Shown: one piece after another, positions 8,032-16,587 of the stretch
How the letters are laid out: each line of letters starts with the position of its first letter
How positions within the stretch are numbered: position 1 is the first letter of the stretch
Source of the DNA: Pseudomonas viridiflava
Lineage (GTDB): Bacteria > Pseudomonadota > Gammaproteobacteria > Pseudomonadales > Pseudomonadaceae
Assembly (NCBI RefSeq): GCF_900602065.1
Contig: NZ_UWFN01000209.1
Coordinates: 62,001 to 126,000, forward strand
DNA: 64,000 nucleotides
Direction: 5' to 3'
Position numbers and translations under genes: made by a program
Notes under the pieces: generated by a model
Databases searched by the model: none
What the model saw: the letters and a program-made list of their open reading frames with translations, nothing else
Told to the model about the DNA's origin: nothing

Positions 8032-8051
8032 TACTGTTTAAACATACAGTA
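8032..8051 (-). promoter_or_regulatory. LexA (SOS) box
   Basis: TACTGTTTAAACATACAGTA has the full gamma-proteobacterial LexA pattern: TACTGT, eight bases, ACAGTA, with perfect outer arms. It is centred about 30 bases upstream of the 65-residue gene at 7814-8011. Confidence 0.9.
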
Positions 8052-8137
8052 TTTGGATCAGCGTGATAACGCAAGCCAGATGACGACGAACGGCTGTGTT
8101 ACCGATCAGTCGCCCTGCACGGTTTTATGCTGAGCGC

Positions 8138-9166
8138 TTAGCCACGGGCAAGTGCTTGCAGGTTCTCCCATTCTGCCAACGAGATCTCGATGCCGCCCGC
8201 AAGTGACTTTGCCCGCTCCAGGTATCGCCGATCACCCGGTATGCGCTCCTGCCCCACACCCTGCATCTGCCGGACCAACTCCTCGCTACGCGTTGCGAAG
8301 TGTTGGCCGCTGCCTTTATCCGGGTCGATCACGATCAGCAATTGTCCGGTCCAGGGGGTTTGCGCACCGGGATGTCGAGACCAGTCGAACTCGAACGAGA
8401 AATTGCCTCCCGTGAGGCCAGCTGCAAGCAACTCGACCATCATCGACAGTGCAGAGCCCTTATAGCCGCCGAACGGCAGAAGTGCCCCGCCATCCAGGAT
8501 GGCTTTAGGGTCTTGCGTCGGTTGCCCAGCGCGGTCAACGCCCATTCCGGCAGGCAAGGTGCGACCCGCTCGGGCAGCAATCTGCACGTCGCCGTTGGCA
8601 ATAGCACTGGTCGCCAGATCAAAAACAATGGGCTCCCCGCCTGCGCGAGGCGCGGCGAACGCTATCGGATTGGTGCCAAACAGAGGTTTCTGTGCGCCAT
8701 GGGGTACCACGCAAGTCATGCTATTGACGACGCTCAGCGCCACCAGCCCTTGCTTGGCAAAAGGCTCGACATCCGGCCACAAAGCAGCAAAGTGGTGGGA
8801 GCTGCGAATGGCCAGGATCGCGATACCTGCGCTTTTTACCTTTTCGATCAGCAATGGCGTGGCAGCCGCCAACGCAGGCTGCGCAAAGCCATTGGCCGCA
8901 TCCACGCGGATAAATGCAGCAGCTACGTCTTCGACTACAGGCACCGCCTTGCCGTCGACCCAGCCACTGGCCAGTGAAGACAAATAACCGGGAATGCGAA
9001 AAATGCCATGACTGTGAGAGCCGTCGCGCTGGGCACTTGCGCAGTTTTTCGACAACACCTTAGCCACCTCCTCCGAAGTGCCATGGCGCACAAATATCTG
9101 CCGCAGTACCTCGGTCAACTCGGTGAAGCCAAGGGTATGCGTCTGGTTGTCATGGGGTGCAGACAT
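8138..9166 (-). CDS. dpkA: Delta1-piperideine-2-carboxylate / delta1-pyrroline-2-carboxylate reductase
   Basis: 342 residues of the malate/L-lactate dehydrogenase (Ldh2) superfamily, which uses NADPH through a fold unlike Rossmann dehydrogenases. Blocks CASAQRDGSHSHGIFRIPGY (catalytic His region, about 47-66), AIRSSHHFAALWPD, MTCVVPHGAQKPLFGTNP and LLPFGGYKGSALSMMVELLA match, from memory, the crystallised P. syringae DpkA closely over the full length. The enzyme reduces cyclic imino acids in D-lysine and D-proline catabolism, making L-pipecolate and L-proline. GGAG precedes the ATG. It stands alone between unrelated neighbours. Confidence 0.88.
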   Translation of the reverse strand: MSAPHDNQTHTLGFTELTEVLRQIFVRHGTSEEVAKVLSKNCASAQRDGSHSHGIFRIPGYLSSLASGWVDGKAVPVVEDVAAAFIRVDAANGFAQPALAAATPLLIEKVKSAGIAILAIRSSHHFAALWPDVEPFAKQGLVALSVVNSMTCVVPHGAQKPLFGTNPIAFAAPRAGGEPIVFDLATSAIANGDVQIAARAGRTLPAGMGVDRAGQPTQDPKAILDGGALLPFGGYKGSALSMMVELLAAGLTGGNFSFEFDWSRHPGAQTPWTGQLLIVIDPDKGSGQHFATRSEELVRQMQGVGQERIPGDRRYLERAKSLAGGIEISLAEWENLQALARG

Positions 9167-9236
9167 TGAAGACTCCGGAGGTCAGCGTGAACAACAGGAA
9201 GAGTGTCGTGACGATAGTCGAGATTAACGCTCACCC

Positions 9237-9689
9237 TTAAAGAGCTGAATCTACACCATCAGTTTGATCCAGACGCTTCTGAAAAAAGTAACGTCGATGC
9301 CCGGGTGGATAATCGTTAATTTGACCGCACTCGTTATACCCGAGGTTTCTGTAAAATTCAGGTGCCTGAAAATCGAACGTATCGAGCCATATACCTGTGC
9401 AGTTTTTCTCACGCGCCAGGTCTTCAGCCATTGCCATCAGACGTACGCCAAGCCCCTGCCCCCGGGCTTGTTCCGGCACTACCAGCAACTCGATGAACAT
9501 CCAGCTATAAAAAATGCTGCCCTTCAACCCGCCGAGAACCTCGTCGCCTTGTTCATCCTTGACCAGCAGTGCGAATTTCTCTGCCCCGGACTGGCCTGCC
9601 TTGGCGACGTTATAAGCGCGCAAAGGCGTTAGGATTGCCGAGACGTCTTCTTCAGTAGGATTGGAGGTATGTTCGATACGCACGTTCAT
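9237..9689 (-). CDS. GNAT-family N-acetyltransferase
   Basis: 150 residues with a GNAT fold: strand motif FIELLVVPEQARGQGLGVRL (about 69-88) contains the acetyl-CoA pyrophosphate loop Q/R-x-x-G-x-G/A, followed by the C-terminal FYRNLGYNECG motif B. Substrate is unknown; the family includes antibiotic, small-molecule and protein N-terminal acetylases. GGAG lies 7 bases before the ATG. It is transcribed away from the FecR-like gene. Confidence 0.88.
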   Translation of the reverse strand: MNVRIEHTSNPTEEDVSAILTPLRAYNVAKAGQSGAEKFALLVKDEQGDEVLGGLKGSIFYSWMFIELLVVPEQARGQGLGVRLMAMAEDLAREKNCTGIWLDTFDFQAPEFYRNLGYNECGQINDYPPGHRRYFFQKRLDQTDGVDSAL

Positions 9690-9867
9690 CCATGGCTCCG
9701 TGAGAGGTTGTATATGAAAAACGGCAGTTTAATACCGGAGAGCGCTTAACAGGAGTGGTTAAACAATGCGTTAACGCGAATCGACCGCTATTACCAAAAA
9801 AATGGACTGATGCGTTGATATTCAATAGCCACAACTGTTCTCCCCCGCTCCCACGCGCATGTAGAAT

Positions 9868-9884
9868 ACTCCTACAGCCGGAGT
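9868..9884 (+). promoter_or_regulatory. Hairpin masking the fecR-like ribosome binding site
   Basis: ACTCC (9868-9872) and GGAGT (9880-9884) can pair around a 7-base loop. The right arm contains the GGAG ribosome binding site 5 bases before the ATG at 9889, so folding would hide it. The stem is short, so an effect is only possible. Confidence 0.35.
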
Positions 9885-9888
9885 ACCA

Positions 9889-10920
9889 ATGAGCGACCCA
9901 ATTCTCAGCGAAGCCGAATACGATGCCGTCACCGATGCCGCAGCACATTGGTGCATGCGCATGCATGCCAGTGATTGCACCGCAGAGGAGCGTCAGGCAT
10001 TTGAACACTGGCTGCATGCGCATCCGCTGCATACCGTTGAATATGAAGCGATGCTGGAAATCTGGGATATTTCCGAGCAGGTGGTGCCGGTCAATCCATT
10101 GCCTGCCGGCGACAATGTCGTGCGCTTGGGCAGCAATCCAGCAGCCAAAGCATCCGGTAGAACCTGGCGTAATTATGCCGCCGCAGCGGCCATCGTTGCC
10201 CTCGCCTTGCCGGTAGCAGGTTACATAGGCTGGAATCAGGGCTGGCTGCCCAATGCTTATGACAGCTATGAAGCCAACGGCAGCACTCGCCTGGTTACCA
10301 TGGCAGACGGTAGCCGTGTGGAACTGAACCTGGGAACCCGCCTGACGTTCGCCAACTACAAGGATCGACGCAGTGTCGTGCTGGACAAGGGCGAGGCGTT
10401 CTTCGAGGTCAGCCACGATGCCCAGCATCCATTTGTAGTGAAAGCCGGTCAGGGCAGCGTCAAGGTTACCGGCACCAAATTCAACGTATGGATGTACCAG
10501 GACCAGGTCCGGGTCATGCTGCTCGAAGGCTCTGTGCAAGTGGTCAGTGACAGCTCCCAACCGGGTAGCGGATATCGCCTTGAACCCGGTATGCAGGCTA
10601 GCTACAAGAGTGGCGACTTCGAACCGCAGATCAGCGAAACCTACGCCAACGACAACATCCTGGCCTGGCGCAATGGCAAGCTGATCATCAACAACCTGCC
10701 CTTGGCGCAGGCGCTGCCGCTGATCAACCGCTACCTGCCCCAACCGATTCTGCTCGCTGACAATGCAACTGGCGCGATCCGTATCGGCGGCAGTTACAAC
10801 ACGCAGGACATGGCTGGCTTGGTGACCTCTTTACCCAAGGTATTGCCTGTGACGGTGACCCGAAACAAAGAAGGTAATCAGGTCATCAACAGGCGACCGG
10901 GTATCACACCGAAGGGCTAG
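9889..10920 (+). CDS. FecR-family transmembrane anti-sigma regulator
   Basis: 343 residues in the usual FecR order: an N-terminal cytoplasmic sigma-binding domain (DUF4880 type, HWCMRMHASDCTAEERQAFE, about 20-60), one membrane segment (AAAAAIVALALPVAGYIGW, about 97-116), a periplasmic FecR domain with EVSHDAQHPFVVKAG and GTKFNVW, and a C-terminal secretin/STN-like region (LAQALPLINRYL). Such proteins carry a surface signal from a TonB receptor to an ECF sigma factor. Neither partner gene is adjacent: it is preceded by a divergent acetyltransferase and faces pvdQ. It could be the FpvR equivalent for pyoverdine, as pvdQ lies near fpvI/fpvR in some pseudomonads; that is inference. Confidence 0.9.
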   Translation: MSDPILSEAEYDAVTDAAAHWCMRMHASDCTAEERQAFEHWLHAHPLHTVEYEAMLEIWDISEQVVPVNPLPAGDNVVRLGSNPAAKASGRTWRNYAAAAAIVALALPVAGYIGWNQGWLPNAYDSYEANGSTRLVTMADGSRVELNLGTRLTFANYKDRRSVVLDKGEAFFEVSHDAQHPFVVKAGQGSVKVTGTKFNVWMYQDQVRVMLLEGSVQVVSDSSQPGSGYRLEPGMQASYKSGDFEPQISETYANDNILAWRNGKLIINNLPLAQALPLINRYLPQPILLADNATGAIRIGGSYNTQDMAGLVTSLPKVLPVTVTRNKEGNQVINRRPGITPKG

Positions 10921-10944
10921 CCTGACGCCCCACCCGAGCATGTC

Positions 10945-11004
10945 TCGCCGGCATTCCGACAATAAGGCTGGACGCGATCCACACCAGACCCGAGCCAGCC
11001 TTTT
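10945..11004 (+). repeat. Degenerate copy of a Pseudomonas intergenic repeat, possible terminator
   Basis: Between the convergent FecR-like gene and pvdQ. CGGCATTCCGACAATAAGG also occurs with one change (ACGATAAGG) at 48748-48766. AAGGCTGG (10964-10971) pairs with CCAGCCTT (10995-11002), and TTTT follows on the plus strand, so it may also terminate the FecR-like gene. Confidence 0.55.
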
Positions 11005-11021
11005 CGCCCCTCCCCCCGAGA

Positions 11022-13355
11022 TTACTGCTGCCCTTCCTTGATCACTTGCAACTGATAAGCAGGGTCTGCCGTGATCTGCTGCTCGGTGAACGGCAATACG
11101 GCCCATTGCTTTTTAGAGAACGCTTCGGTCTGATCCCGACGATACGGGGATTCTTCACGGGTTGACTCCGACGGCGCCAGCAAGCCCTGAGCCAGAGGAC
11201 CGTGCTCGTCAAAACTCACCACTTGCAAATAGCTGCTGCCACTGACCACTTCACGCTTGCCATCAGGACGCGGCACAGACTGCATCGCGTTGTAGACGCC
11301 CAGAACTCCCGGAGCACCATGGATTGGCGTCTGCTGCTTGCCCGCAGTAGAGACTTGAATATCGCCCCAGCGCGTTTCTTCAGTCACACCGGCTTTGCTC
11401 AGCTGTTGCGCCGATGCCAGCACGGCGGCATGCAGCGCTCCCGTTACACCGGCCTGGCGCAAATCCAGACCGCGAGGTGTATGGACCGGATTGGCCGGGT
11501 CAAAGGCTATACGCCAGGCATTCGGAACAGCCTGCAGCGCCTTGGCGATGTTTTGAAAATGCACGAACCCCACGCCTGCATCCAGATTGGCACTGCGATC
11601 CCACTGGCTCATGCTCGTGCAGACACTTTTGACCGTTGCAGCGTCAGGTCCGGAGTAACCCGCGCAGTACTGCAGTAGATCGTCCAGCACCCCACCGGCC
11701 TCGGCGAGATACACCCGGTTATCCATCACCATGGCCTGCAAGTCCGCAATTGTGACCTTGCCAGCCTGCTGCAGGCTGCCGAGACGATCCACGGCAAAAC
11801 GTGTACGCGGCCCAAGCGGCTGGGCATCACGGCTGATCAGTGGCGAAAAGCCCGTCAATGGCTGCGCCGGATTGGTCATCCACGCCGAATCATTTGAGTT
11901 CTGCAGATAATCGCTACGGCTCAACACCGGCAACGCTGAGCTTGGGAAGATCCCTGGCTGCGCCGCTGACGTATCGTTGTCCCAGGCGCAGGCCTTGCGC
12001 GAGCCGTCCAGCACGATCATCTCCAGACCAGCAGCAGGATCACTGCATTGCGCCAGCTTCTGGCTGCTGACATTCGGAACGACTGAATAATTGGTGTATA
12101 GCGTCTGCCCCTGATCGTCTACGGCTAACGTATTGACCCAAGGGATGCCCTGAATTTTCTGCAATGCGCTTTTCAGCTCCGCAAGGTTTCTGGACCGGTT
12201 CATCGCATACCACTGCTGCATGACCCGATCATTGCCAAGGTTTGCATCGCGCAAGCTATAGGCATATTCACGGTTCCAGTCCAGCTTGCCCGGCCACTGC
12301 ACCACGGGGCCAAACTCGGACTGATAAATCTCGCGGGTTTGCTGCTGCGGCTTGCCATCCTTGTCGCTCAGCATGACGCTGACACGGGTCTTTTGCAGCG
12401 GGCGCGATTGTCCGTCAACCAGATAACGGGTGGGGTCCTTTGGATCAAGCTTGAGCCGGTATAAGGTGAAGTGTTTGGAGGTGTCCACCGTATGGGTCCA
12501 GGCCAGGTGCTGGCTGAAGCCGATATTGATCAACGGCAGTCCCGGCAGCGCGGCCCCCATGACATCGAGCTTGCCGGGGATGGTCAGGTGCATTTGATAA
12601 AAACGCATGCCGCCCACCCACGGAAAATGCGGGTTGGCCAACAGCATACCGCGGCCATTTTCGGATCGGTCACGACCAATCGCCACAGCGTTACTCCCCC
12701 TCTCCAGAGCAAAGTCCTGATCATGGGCAACAGCACTGGCGAATGACGTCGAATCCATTGAGTGACTGGTGACGGTGGCAGCGGGCGGTGCGGCGGCGGC
12801 AAGGGCTTCGGCAAAACGCCCCACACCGCCTTCGACTAGAAGGCGGCGGGTGAGCTTGACCTGATCGTCGGTGGTGATCGGACGCAGCCACTGAGCCTGC
12901 AAACATTCACCCTGATTACCGGCTTGTCGCGTCTCCGTCAGAAACCGGTTATATCCCGCGACATACCCCTCGACCAATTGCCGGACCTGTGGTGTCTGGG
13001 CCTTCCAGAACGCGGCGACAGCCTGAGGCGTATTCAGCCAGTTGAAGTACACATCGCTGGCCATGTTATTGCGCTGCTCGGTGGTCTGCTTCTCGGGACC
13101 AAAGTAACGCGAGCGTTCGCCGTTTACCGTGATGACTTCATTGGCCAGCAGACAGAGGTTGTCCTGCGCGTAGGCGTAACCAATACCGTAGCCAAGGCCG
13201 CGCTCGTTTTGCGCGCGGATATGCGGCACGCCGAACGTCGTCCGACGAATCTCCGCGCCAGCCTGACCGACAGGTAACTGCGCATGAGCACTGAGACTCA
13301 GGCCTAACAACAATCCGCAAATACACAACGTCGGCACGCGCTTGAAAATGATCAC
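11022..13355 (-). CDS. pvdQ: Acyl-homoserine lactone acylase / pyoverdine maturation acylase PvdQ
   Basis: 777 residues, Ntn-hydrolase of the penicillin acylase family. A signal peptide of about 25 residues (ending LSAHA) directs it to the periplasm. The precursor is expected to self-cleave before Ser221 in ALERGSNAVAIG, the nucleophile of the beta chain; NSNDSAWMTNPAQP and the DVMGAALPGLPLINIGFS block match P. aeruginosa PvdQ as I remember it throughout. PvdQ removes the fatty acyl chain from the pyoverdine precursor and also cleaves long-chain acyl-homoserine lactones. The start is GTG with AGGAG 6 bases ahead. No other pyoverdine biosynthesis gene is in the window. Confidence 0.92.
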   Translation of the reverse strand: MIIFKRVPTLCICGLLLGLSLSAHAQLPVGQAGAEIRRTTFGVPHIRAQNERGLGYGIGYAYAQDNLCLLANEVITVNGERSRYFGPEKQTTEQRNNMASDVYFNWLNTPQAVAAFWKAQTPQVRQLVEGYVAGYNRFLTETRQAGNQGECLQAQWLRPITTDDQVKLTRRLLVEGGVGRFAEALAAAAPPAATVTSHSMDSTSFASAVAHDQDFALERGSNAVAIGRDRSENGRGMLLANPHFPWVGGMRFYQMHLTIPGKLDVMGAALPGLPLINIGFSQHLAWTHTVDTSKHFTLYRLKLDPKDPTRYLVDGQSRPLQKTRVSVMLSDKDGKPQQQTREIYQSEFGPVVQWPGKLDWNREYAYSLRDANLGNDRVMQQWYAMNRSRNLAELKSALQKIQGIPWVNTLAVDDQGQTLYTNYSVVPNVSSQKLAQCSDPAAGLEMIVLDGSRKACAWDNDTSAAQPGIFPSSALPVLSRSDYLQNSNDSAWMTNPAQPLTGFSPLISRDAQPLGPRTRFAVDRLGSLQQAGKVTIADLQAMVMDNRVYLAEAGGVLDDLLQYCAGYSGPDAATVKSVCTSMSQWDRSANLDAGVGFVHFQNIAKALQAVPNAWRIAFDPANPVHTPRGLDLRQAGVTGALHAAVLASAQQLSKAGVTEETRWGDIQVSTAGKQQTPIHGAPGVLGVYNAMQSVPRPDGKREVVSGSSYLQVVSFDEHGPLAQGLLAPSESTREESPYRRDQTEAFSKKQWAVLPFTEQQITADPAYQLQVIKEGQQ

Positions 13356-13577
13356 TCTGACTCCTGATGGCTGGCTTTTGGACAGGTACAGCCTTGACGG
13401 GCTGTCGCTCAGTTAAAGACGAAGAACAGGAGGAAAATTTAGGGATCAACGGCTCACTTAGAGAGGCTTGAAAGGATGATCGGTAAACTTTTTTTCGGAA
13501 AATGCTGAGGATTTTCAGCGCTCATACGTCTTAGTAAGTGAGGCAAGTATTTTCTGAGCCTGAAAAGGAATTTGCGC

Positions 13578-13967
13578 ATGTTTAATCGTCAAGCCACCAC
13601 CACCCGAACGATGCTGCGCCAGTCAGCCATTGCAGCGCAGGCCCAGGCGCCAGCGACCGATACCGAGCGTCAGAGCAACGAACCCATCAGGAAGCTGCTG
13701 AAAAGCTTTGGTCTGCGGACCAGCCTGGTCCGTTTGAAGGTCCTGGATGCGCTGCTGCACGCCACCAGCGAAGGACAGCCTCTGGGCGTTCGTGGCGTAC
13801 ACAGCCAATTGCTGAAGCTGGATATCCCGTTGTCCTTCCTGAGCGTGCGGGAAGTATTGAAACGCCTGTGCGACGAAGGTGTTATTTTTCTCAATCCGGA
13901 CAAGAGCTACAGCCTGCATCCTCAGGCCATGCAACAGCTCAACGAACCGGACAAGTCGGCACAGTAA
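13578..13967 (+). CDS. Fur-like winged-helix protein lacking the metal/dimer domain
   Basis: 129 residues from the ATG at 13578, with AAGGAA 7 bases ahead. After a polar 35-residue leader, residues 40-110 (KSFGLRTSLVRLKVLDALLH, GVHSQLLKLDIPLSFLSVRE, VLKRLCDEGVIFL) follow the N-terminal DNA-binding half of Fur/Zur proteins, where the last helix would read the DNA. The C-terminal metal-binding and dimerisation half of Fur, with its His/Cys ligands, is absent. Pseudomonas homologues are often labelled Fe2+/Zn2+ uptake regulation protein. DNA binding is plausible, metal sensing unlikely. Confidence 0.7.
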   Translation: MFNRQATTTRTMLRQSAIAAQAQAPATDTERQSNEPIRKLLKSFGLRTSLVRLKVLDALLHATSEGQPLGVRGVHSQLLKLDIPLSFLSVREVLKRLCDEGVIFLNPDKSYSLHPQAMQQLNEPDKSAQ

Positions 13968-13995
13968 CTGCCCGGTTGCACTGAACCGCAAGCTC

Positions 13996-14184
13996 TCAGC
14001 GTTTGACCTTGCGGCGTATCACGCCGTTGATGACCACGACCAGAACGGCAACGGCGATGGCGATGTACTGGAAAGTTTGCTCGGTGATGACACCGCTGGC
14101 CTGCAAACGAGACAGGCCCAGCATGATCGCCAGTACCGCCAGGGCAATCAGCAGCGAATAAATCAAACGTTGTTTATTGGTCAT
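13996..14184 (-). CDS. Small two-span inner-membrane protein
   Basis: 62 residues from the ATG at 14184 with AGGAA 8 bases ahead; the frame is open upstream but has no better start. Residues 8-27 (IYSLLIALAVLAIMLGLSRL) and 37-55 (FQYIAIAVAVLVVVINGVI) are hydrophobic helices, with a basic tail RRKVKR, predicting both ends in the cytoplasm. I do not recognise a named family. Confidence 0.7.
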   Translation of the reverse strand: MTNKQRLIYSLLIALAVLAIMLGLSRLQASGVITEQTFQYIAIAVAVLVVVINGVIRRKVKR

Positions 14185-14431
14185 TACAAGGTTCCTGAAA
14201 TCTTCATGGACTGCACTCGTTGCGCACAAATGCGCGCCTATCTTACGCTGATGTGCCAAGCCTGACATCGGCATCCTGCATGCCTGCTCCCTGCAGCGAT
14301 TTATCCCGCCACGCTCGCCAGATACCCACGCCAGAGCACATCCGGACAACGCTGGTTACAATTCGCATGGTTTAATAGCCTTTATTCAAGGCTGCTCATG
14401 CGGCCTTTTCGTGATTAGCAAGGAGTCAACC

Positions 14432-16240
14432 ATGCCCCATGAAGGCAGCCTGTTGCAGGCCGCAGTCGTGTTTCTGTTTGCCGCGGTTTTGACCGTCCCA
14501 CTGGCCAAACGGCTGCAACTGGGGGCCGTTATCGGCTATCTGTTCGCCGGTGTAATCATAGGCCCTTCAGTACTGGGGCTGATCGGCAATCCTGAGAGCG
14601 TCAGCCATATCTCTGAACTGGGCGTAGTTCTGCTGCTGTTTATCATCGGCCTCGAACTTTCGCCCAAACGTTTGTGGGTCATGCGCAAGGCCGTATTCGG
14701 CGTCGGTATGGCGCAAGTCTTGTTGACGGGACTGGTCATCGGCGTCATTGCCCTGCTCGCCTTCGGTCAGCCACTGAATACTGCCGTTGTGCTGGGGCTA
14801 GGGCTGGCGCTGTCTTCCACAGCCTTCGGCCTGCAAAGCCTGGCCGAACGCAAGGAACTCAATAGCCCTCACGGTCGACTGGCATTTGCCATTCTGCTGT
14901 TTCAGGACATCGCGGCCATTCCACTGATTGCCATGGTGCCATTGCTCGCGGGGACCGATGACAAGCTCAGCGCCAGTGATGGCCTGACTCACGGCCTCGA
15001 AGTATTAGGCGTCATTGCGATTGTGGTGGTGGGCGGCCGTTATCTGCTGCGGCCGGTGTTCCGTATTGTGGCCAAGACAAAAATCCAGGAGGTGTCCACG
15101 GCGACCGCATTGCTGGTGGTCATCGGTACCGCGTGGTTAATGGATCTGGTGGGTGTGTCCATGGCGCTGGGCGCTTTCCTCGCCGGTCTGCTGCTGGCCG
15201 ACTCCGAGTACCGTCACGAGCTGGAGTCACAGATCGAGCCCTTCAAAGGGCTGCTGCTCGGGTTGTTTTTCATGAGCGTCGGCATGGGCGCCAACCTGAG
15301 CCTGCTGCTCAGCGAGCCGCTTGTTGTGCTGGGGCTGACGCTGCTGCTGATCTTCATCAAACTGCCACTGCTGTTTGTTGTTGGTCGTCTGGCGGGTGGG
15401 CTGGGTAAACAAAGCGCTTTACGACTGGGTATCGTGCTCGCCGCGGGCGGTGAGTTCGCCTTTGTGGTGTTCCAGATCGGCAGTGATCAGGGCCTGTTTG
15501 ACGCACGCCTATACGACACGCTGGTGTTGACCATCACCTTGTCCATGGCGCTGACCCCACTGTTGCTGCTGGGAATTGCCCACTGGCTCAAGCCCAAGCC
15601 GGTTACCGTGGAAGTGCCGGACGAATACCGGGATATCAATACCGATTCACCTCGGGTGGTCATTGCGGGCATGGGCCGAATGGGCCAGATCGTGGCGCGG
15701 ATTCTACGGGCGCAGAATATCCCCTTCGTAGCGCTTGATACGGCAGTGGAGTCCATCGAGTTTTCTCGCAGCTTCGGCAATGTTCCGGTGTTCTATGGAG
15801 ACCCGTTGCGCCCGGAAATCCTTCGCGCGGCAAAAGTCGAACAGGCCGAGTTTTTCATCATTGCGACTGATGATCCCGACATCAATATCAAGACGGCCGA
15901 ACTGGTCAACAAGCTGTATCCGAACATCAAGATCATCGCTCGTGCCCGTAACAGGCAGCACGTGCATCGCCTGCTTGATGTCGGGGCTCAGGCAGTGCGG
16001 GAAACGTTTTATTCCAGCCTGGAAATGAGTCGACGTACGCTGGTAGGTCTGGGCCTGAGCCAGACCCAGGCTGATGCGCGTATCAGCCGCTTCAAACGTC
16101 ACGATGAACAGGTTCTGGCAGCGCAACATCTGGTCTATGACGATGCAGCGAAGGTGTTGCAGACGGCTCGCGAAGCCAGGAAAGAACTGGCTCAGTTGTT
16201 TGAGGCAGACCAACAGGAAGAGGAAGCCGGAAAGGATTGA
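14432..16240 (+). CDS. CPA2-family monovalent cation:proton antiporter, KefB/KefC-like
   Basis: 602 residues. Residues about 5-385 form the Na+/H+ exchanger membrane domain with some 12 helices (for example LGAVIGYLFAGVIIGP and the FQDIAAIPLIAM Q-D motif). Residues about 405-525 are a Rossmann RCK/TrkA-N domain starting VVIAGMGRMGQIVARIL, which in KefC binds NAD(H) and glutathione adducts; the C-terminus is acidic and charged. By family it lets K+ out of the cell for protection against electrophiles, or exchanges other cations. AAGGAG lies 8 bases before the ATG. No KefF/KefG ancillary gene is adjacent, so gating may differ from E. coli KefC. Confidence 0.88.
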   Translation: MPHEGSLLQAAVVFLFAAVLTVPLAKRLQLGAVIGYLFAGVIIGPSVLGLIGNPESVSHISELGVVLLLFIIGLELSPKRLWVMRKAVFGVGMAQVLLTGLVIGVIALLAFGQPLNTAVVLGLGLALSSTAFGLQSLAERKELNSPHGRLAFAILLFQDIAAIPLIAMVPLLAGTDDKLSASDGLTHGLEVLGVIAIVVVGGRYLLRPVFRIVAKTKIQEVSTATALLVVIGTAWLMDLVGVSMALGAFLAGLLLADSEYRHELESQIEPFKGLLLGLFFMSVGMGANLSLLLSEPLVVLGLTLLLIFIKLPLLFVVGRLAGGLGKQSALRLGIVLAAGGEFAFVVFQIGSDQGLFDARLYDTLVLTITLSMALTPLLLLGIAHWLKPKPVTVEVPDEYRDINTDSPRVVIAGMGRMGQIVARILRAQNIPFVALDTAVESIEFSRSFGNVPVFYGDPLRPEILRAAKVEQAEFFIIATDDPDINIKTAELVNKLYPNIKIIARARNRQHVHRLLDVGAQAVRETFYSSLEMSRRTLVGLGLSQTQADARISRFKRHDEQVLAAQHLVYDDAAKVLQTAREARKELAQLFEADQQEEEAGKD

Positions 16241-16249
16241 TCGCGAATG

Positions 16250-16525
16250 CGATCGCTTTTAAAGCTTTTGCATGTCGTGCCACGAATTTCGTAACGACGC
16301 GAGACAAGCGTCGGCAGGCCGAGTGGAGGTGTCGTGGTGGGGTGCGCTCGGCATGGATGCCGAGCGAGCGCCGTTGGGCCATGGATGGCCCGTCGGCGCG
16401 TCGCCCCACCACGGCACCGGAAGGAGGGAACCGCCGCGAAGCGGGGGCCGGACGTCAGCGTAAAATGGTTTCGCCCCTTTGCCGTAACAAAGGGGCCCGG
16501 CCGTTAGGACGGAACAAATATCAGC
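16250..16525 (+). repeat. Structured intergenic repeat element with cloverleaf fold
   Basis: Fills most of the 347-base gap between the Kef-like gene and the glycosyltransferase; no convincing gene. An outer stem CGTGGTGGGG/CCCCACCACG (16333-16342/16404-16413) encloses two hairpins: CGCTCGGCAT with ATGCCGAGCG (16345-16366), and GCGCCG/CGGCGC around GGGCCAT/ATGGCCC (16368-16399), both with GG loops. The 3' end (GGAACAAATATCAGC) resembles the element ending at 45463. It looks like a widespread Pseudomonas intergenic repeat family, remembered only from consensus phrases. Confidence 0.75.
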
Positions 16526-16587
16526 AGCGCAGCAATTGCCACTGATTCAATGCACCTCAATAGCATTCCAACACCGATGCAATCGGT

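Noticed and set aside
9652-10743. A 363-codon open frame on the minus strand opposite the FecR-like gene
   Set aside because: It lies entirely antisense to a clear FecR protein, has no ribosome site or recognisable domain, and its composition (His/Gln/Cys-rich) is typical of a mirror frame in high-GC DNA.
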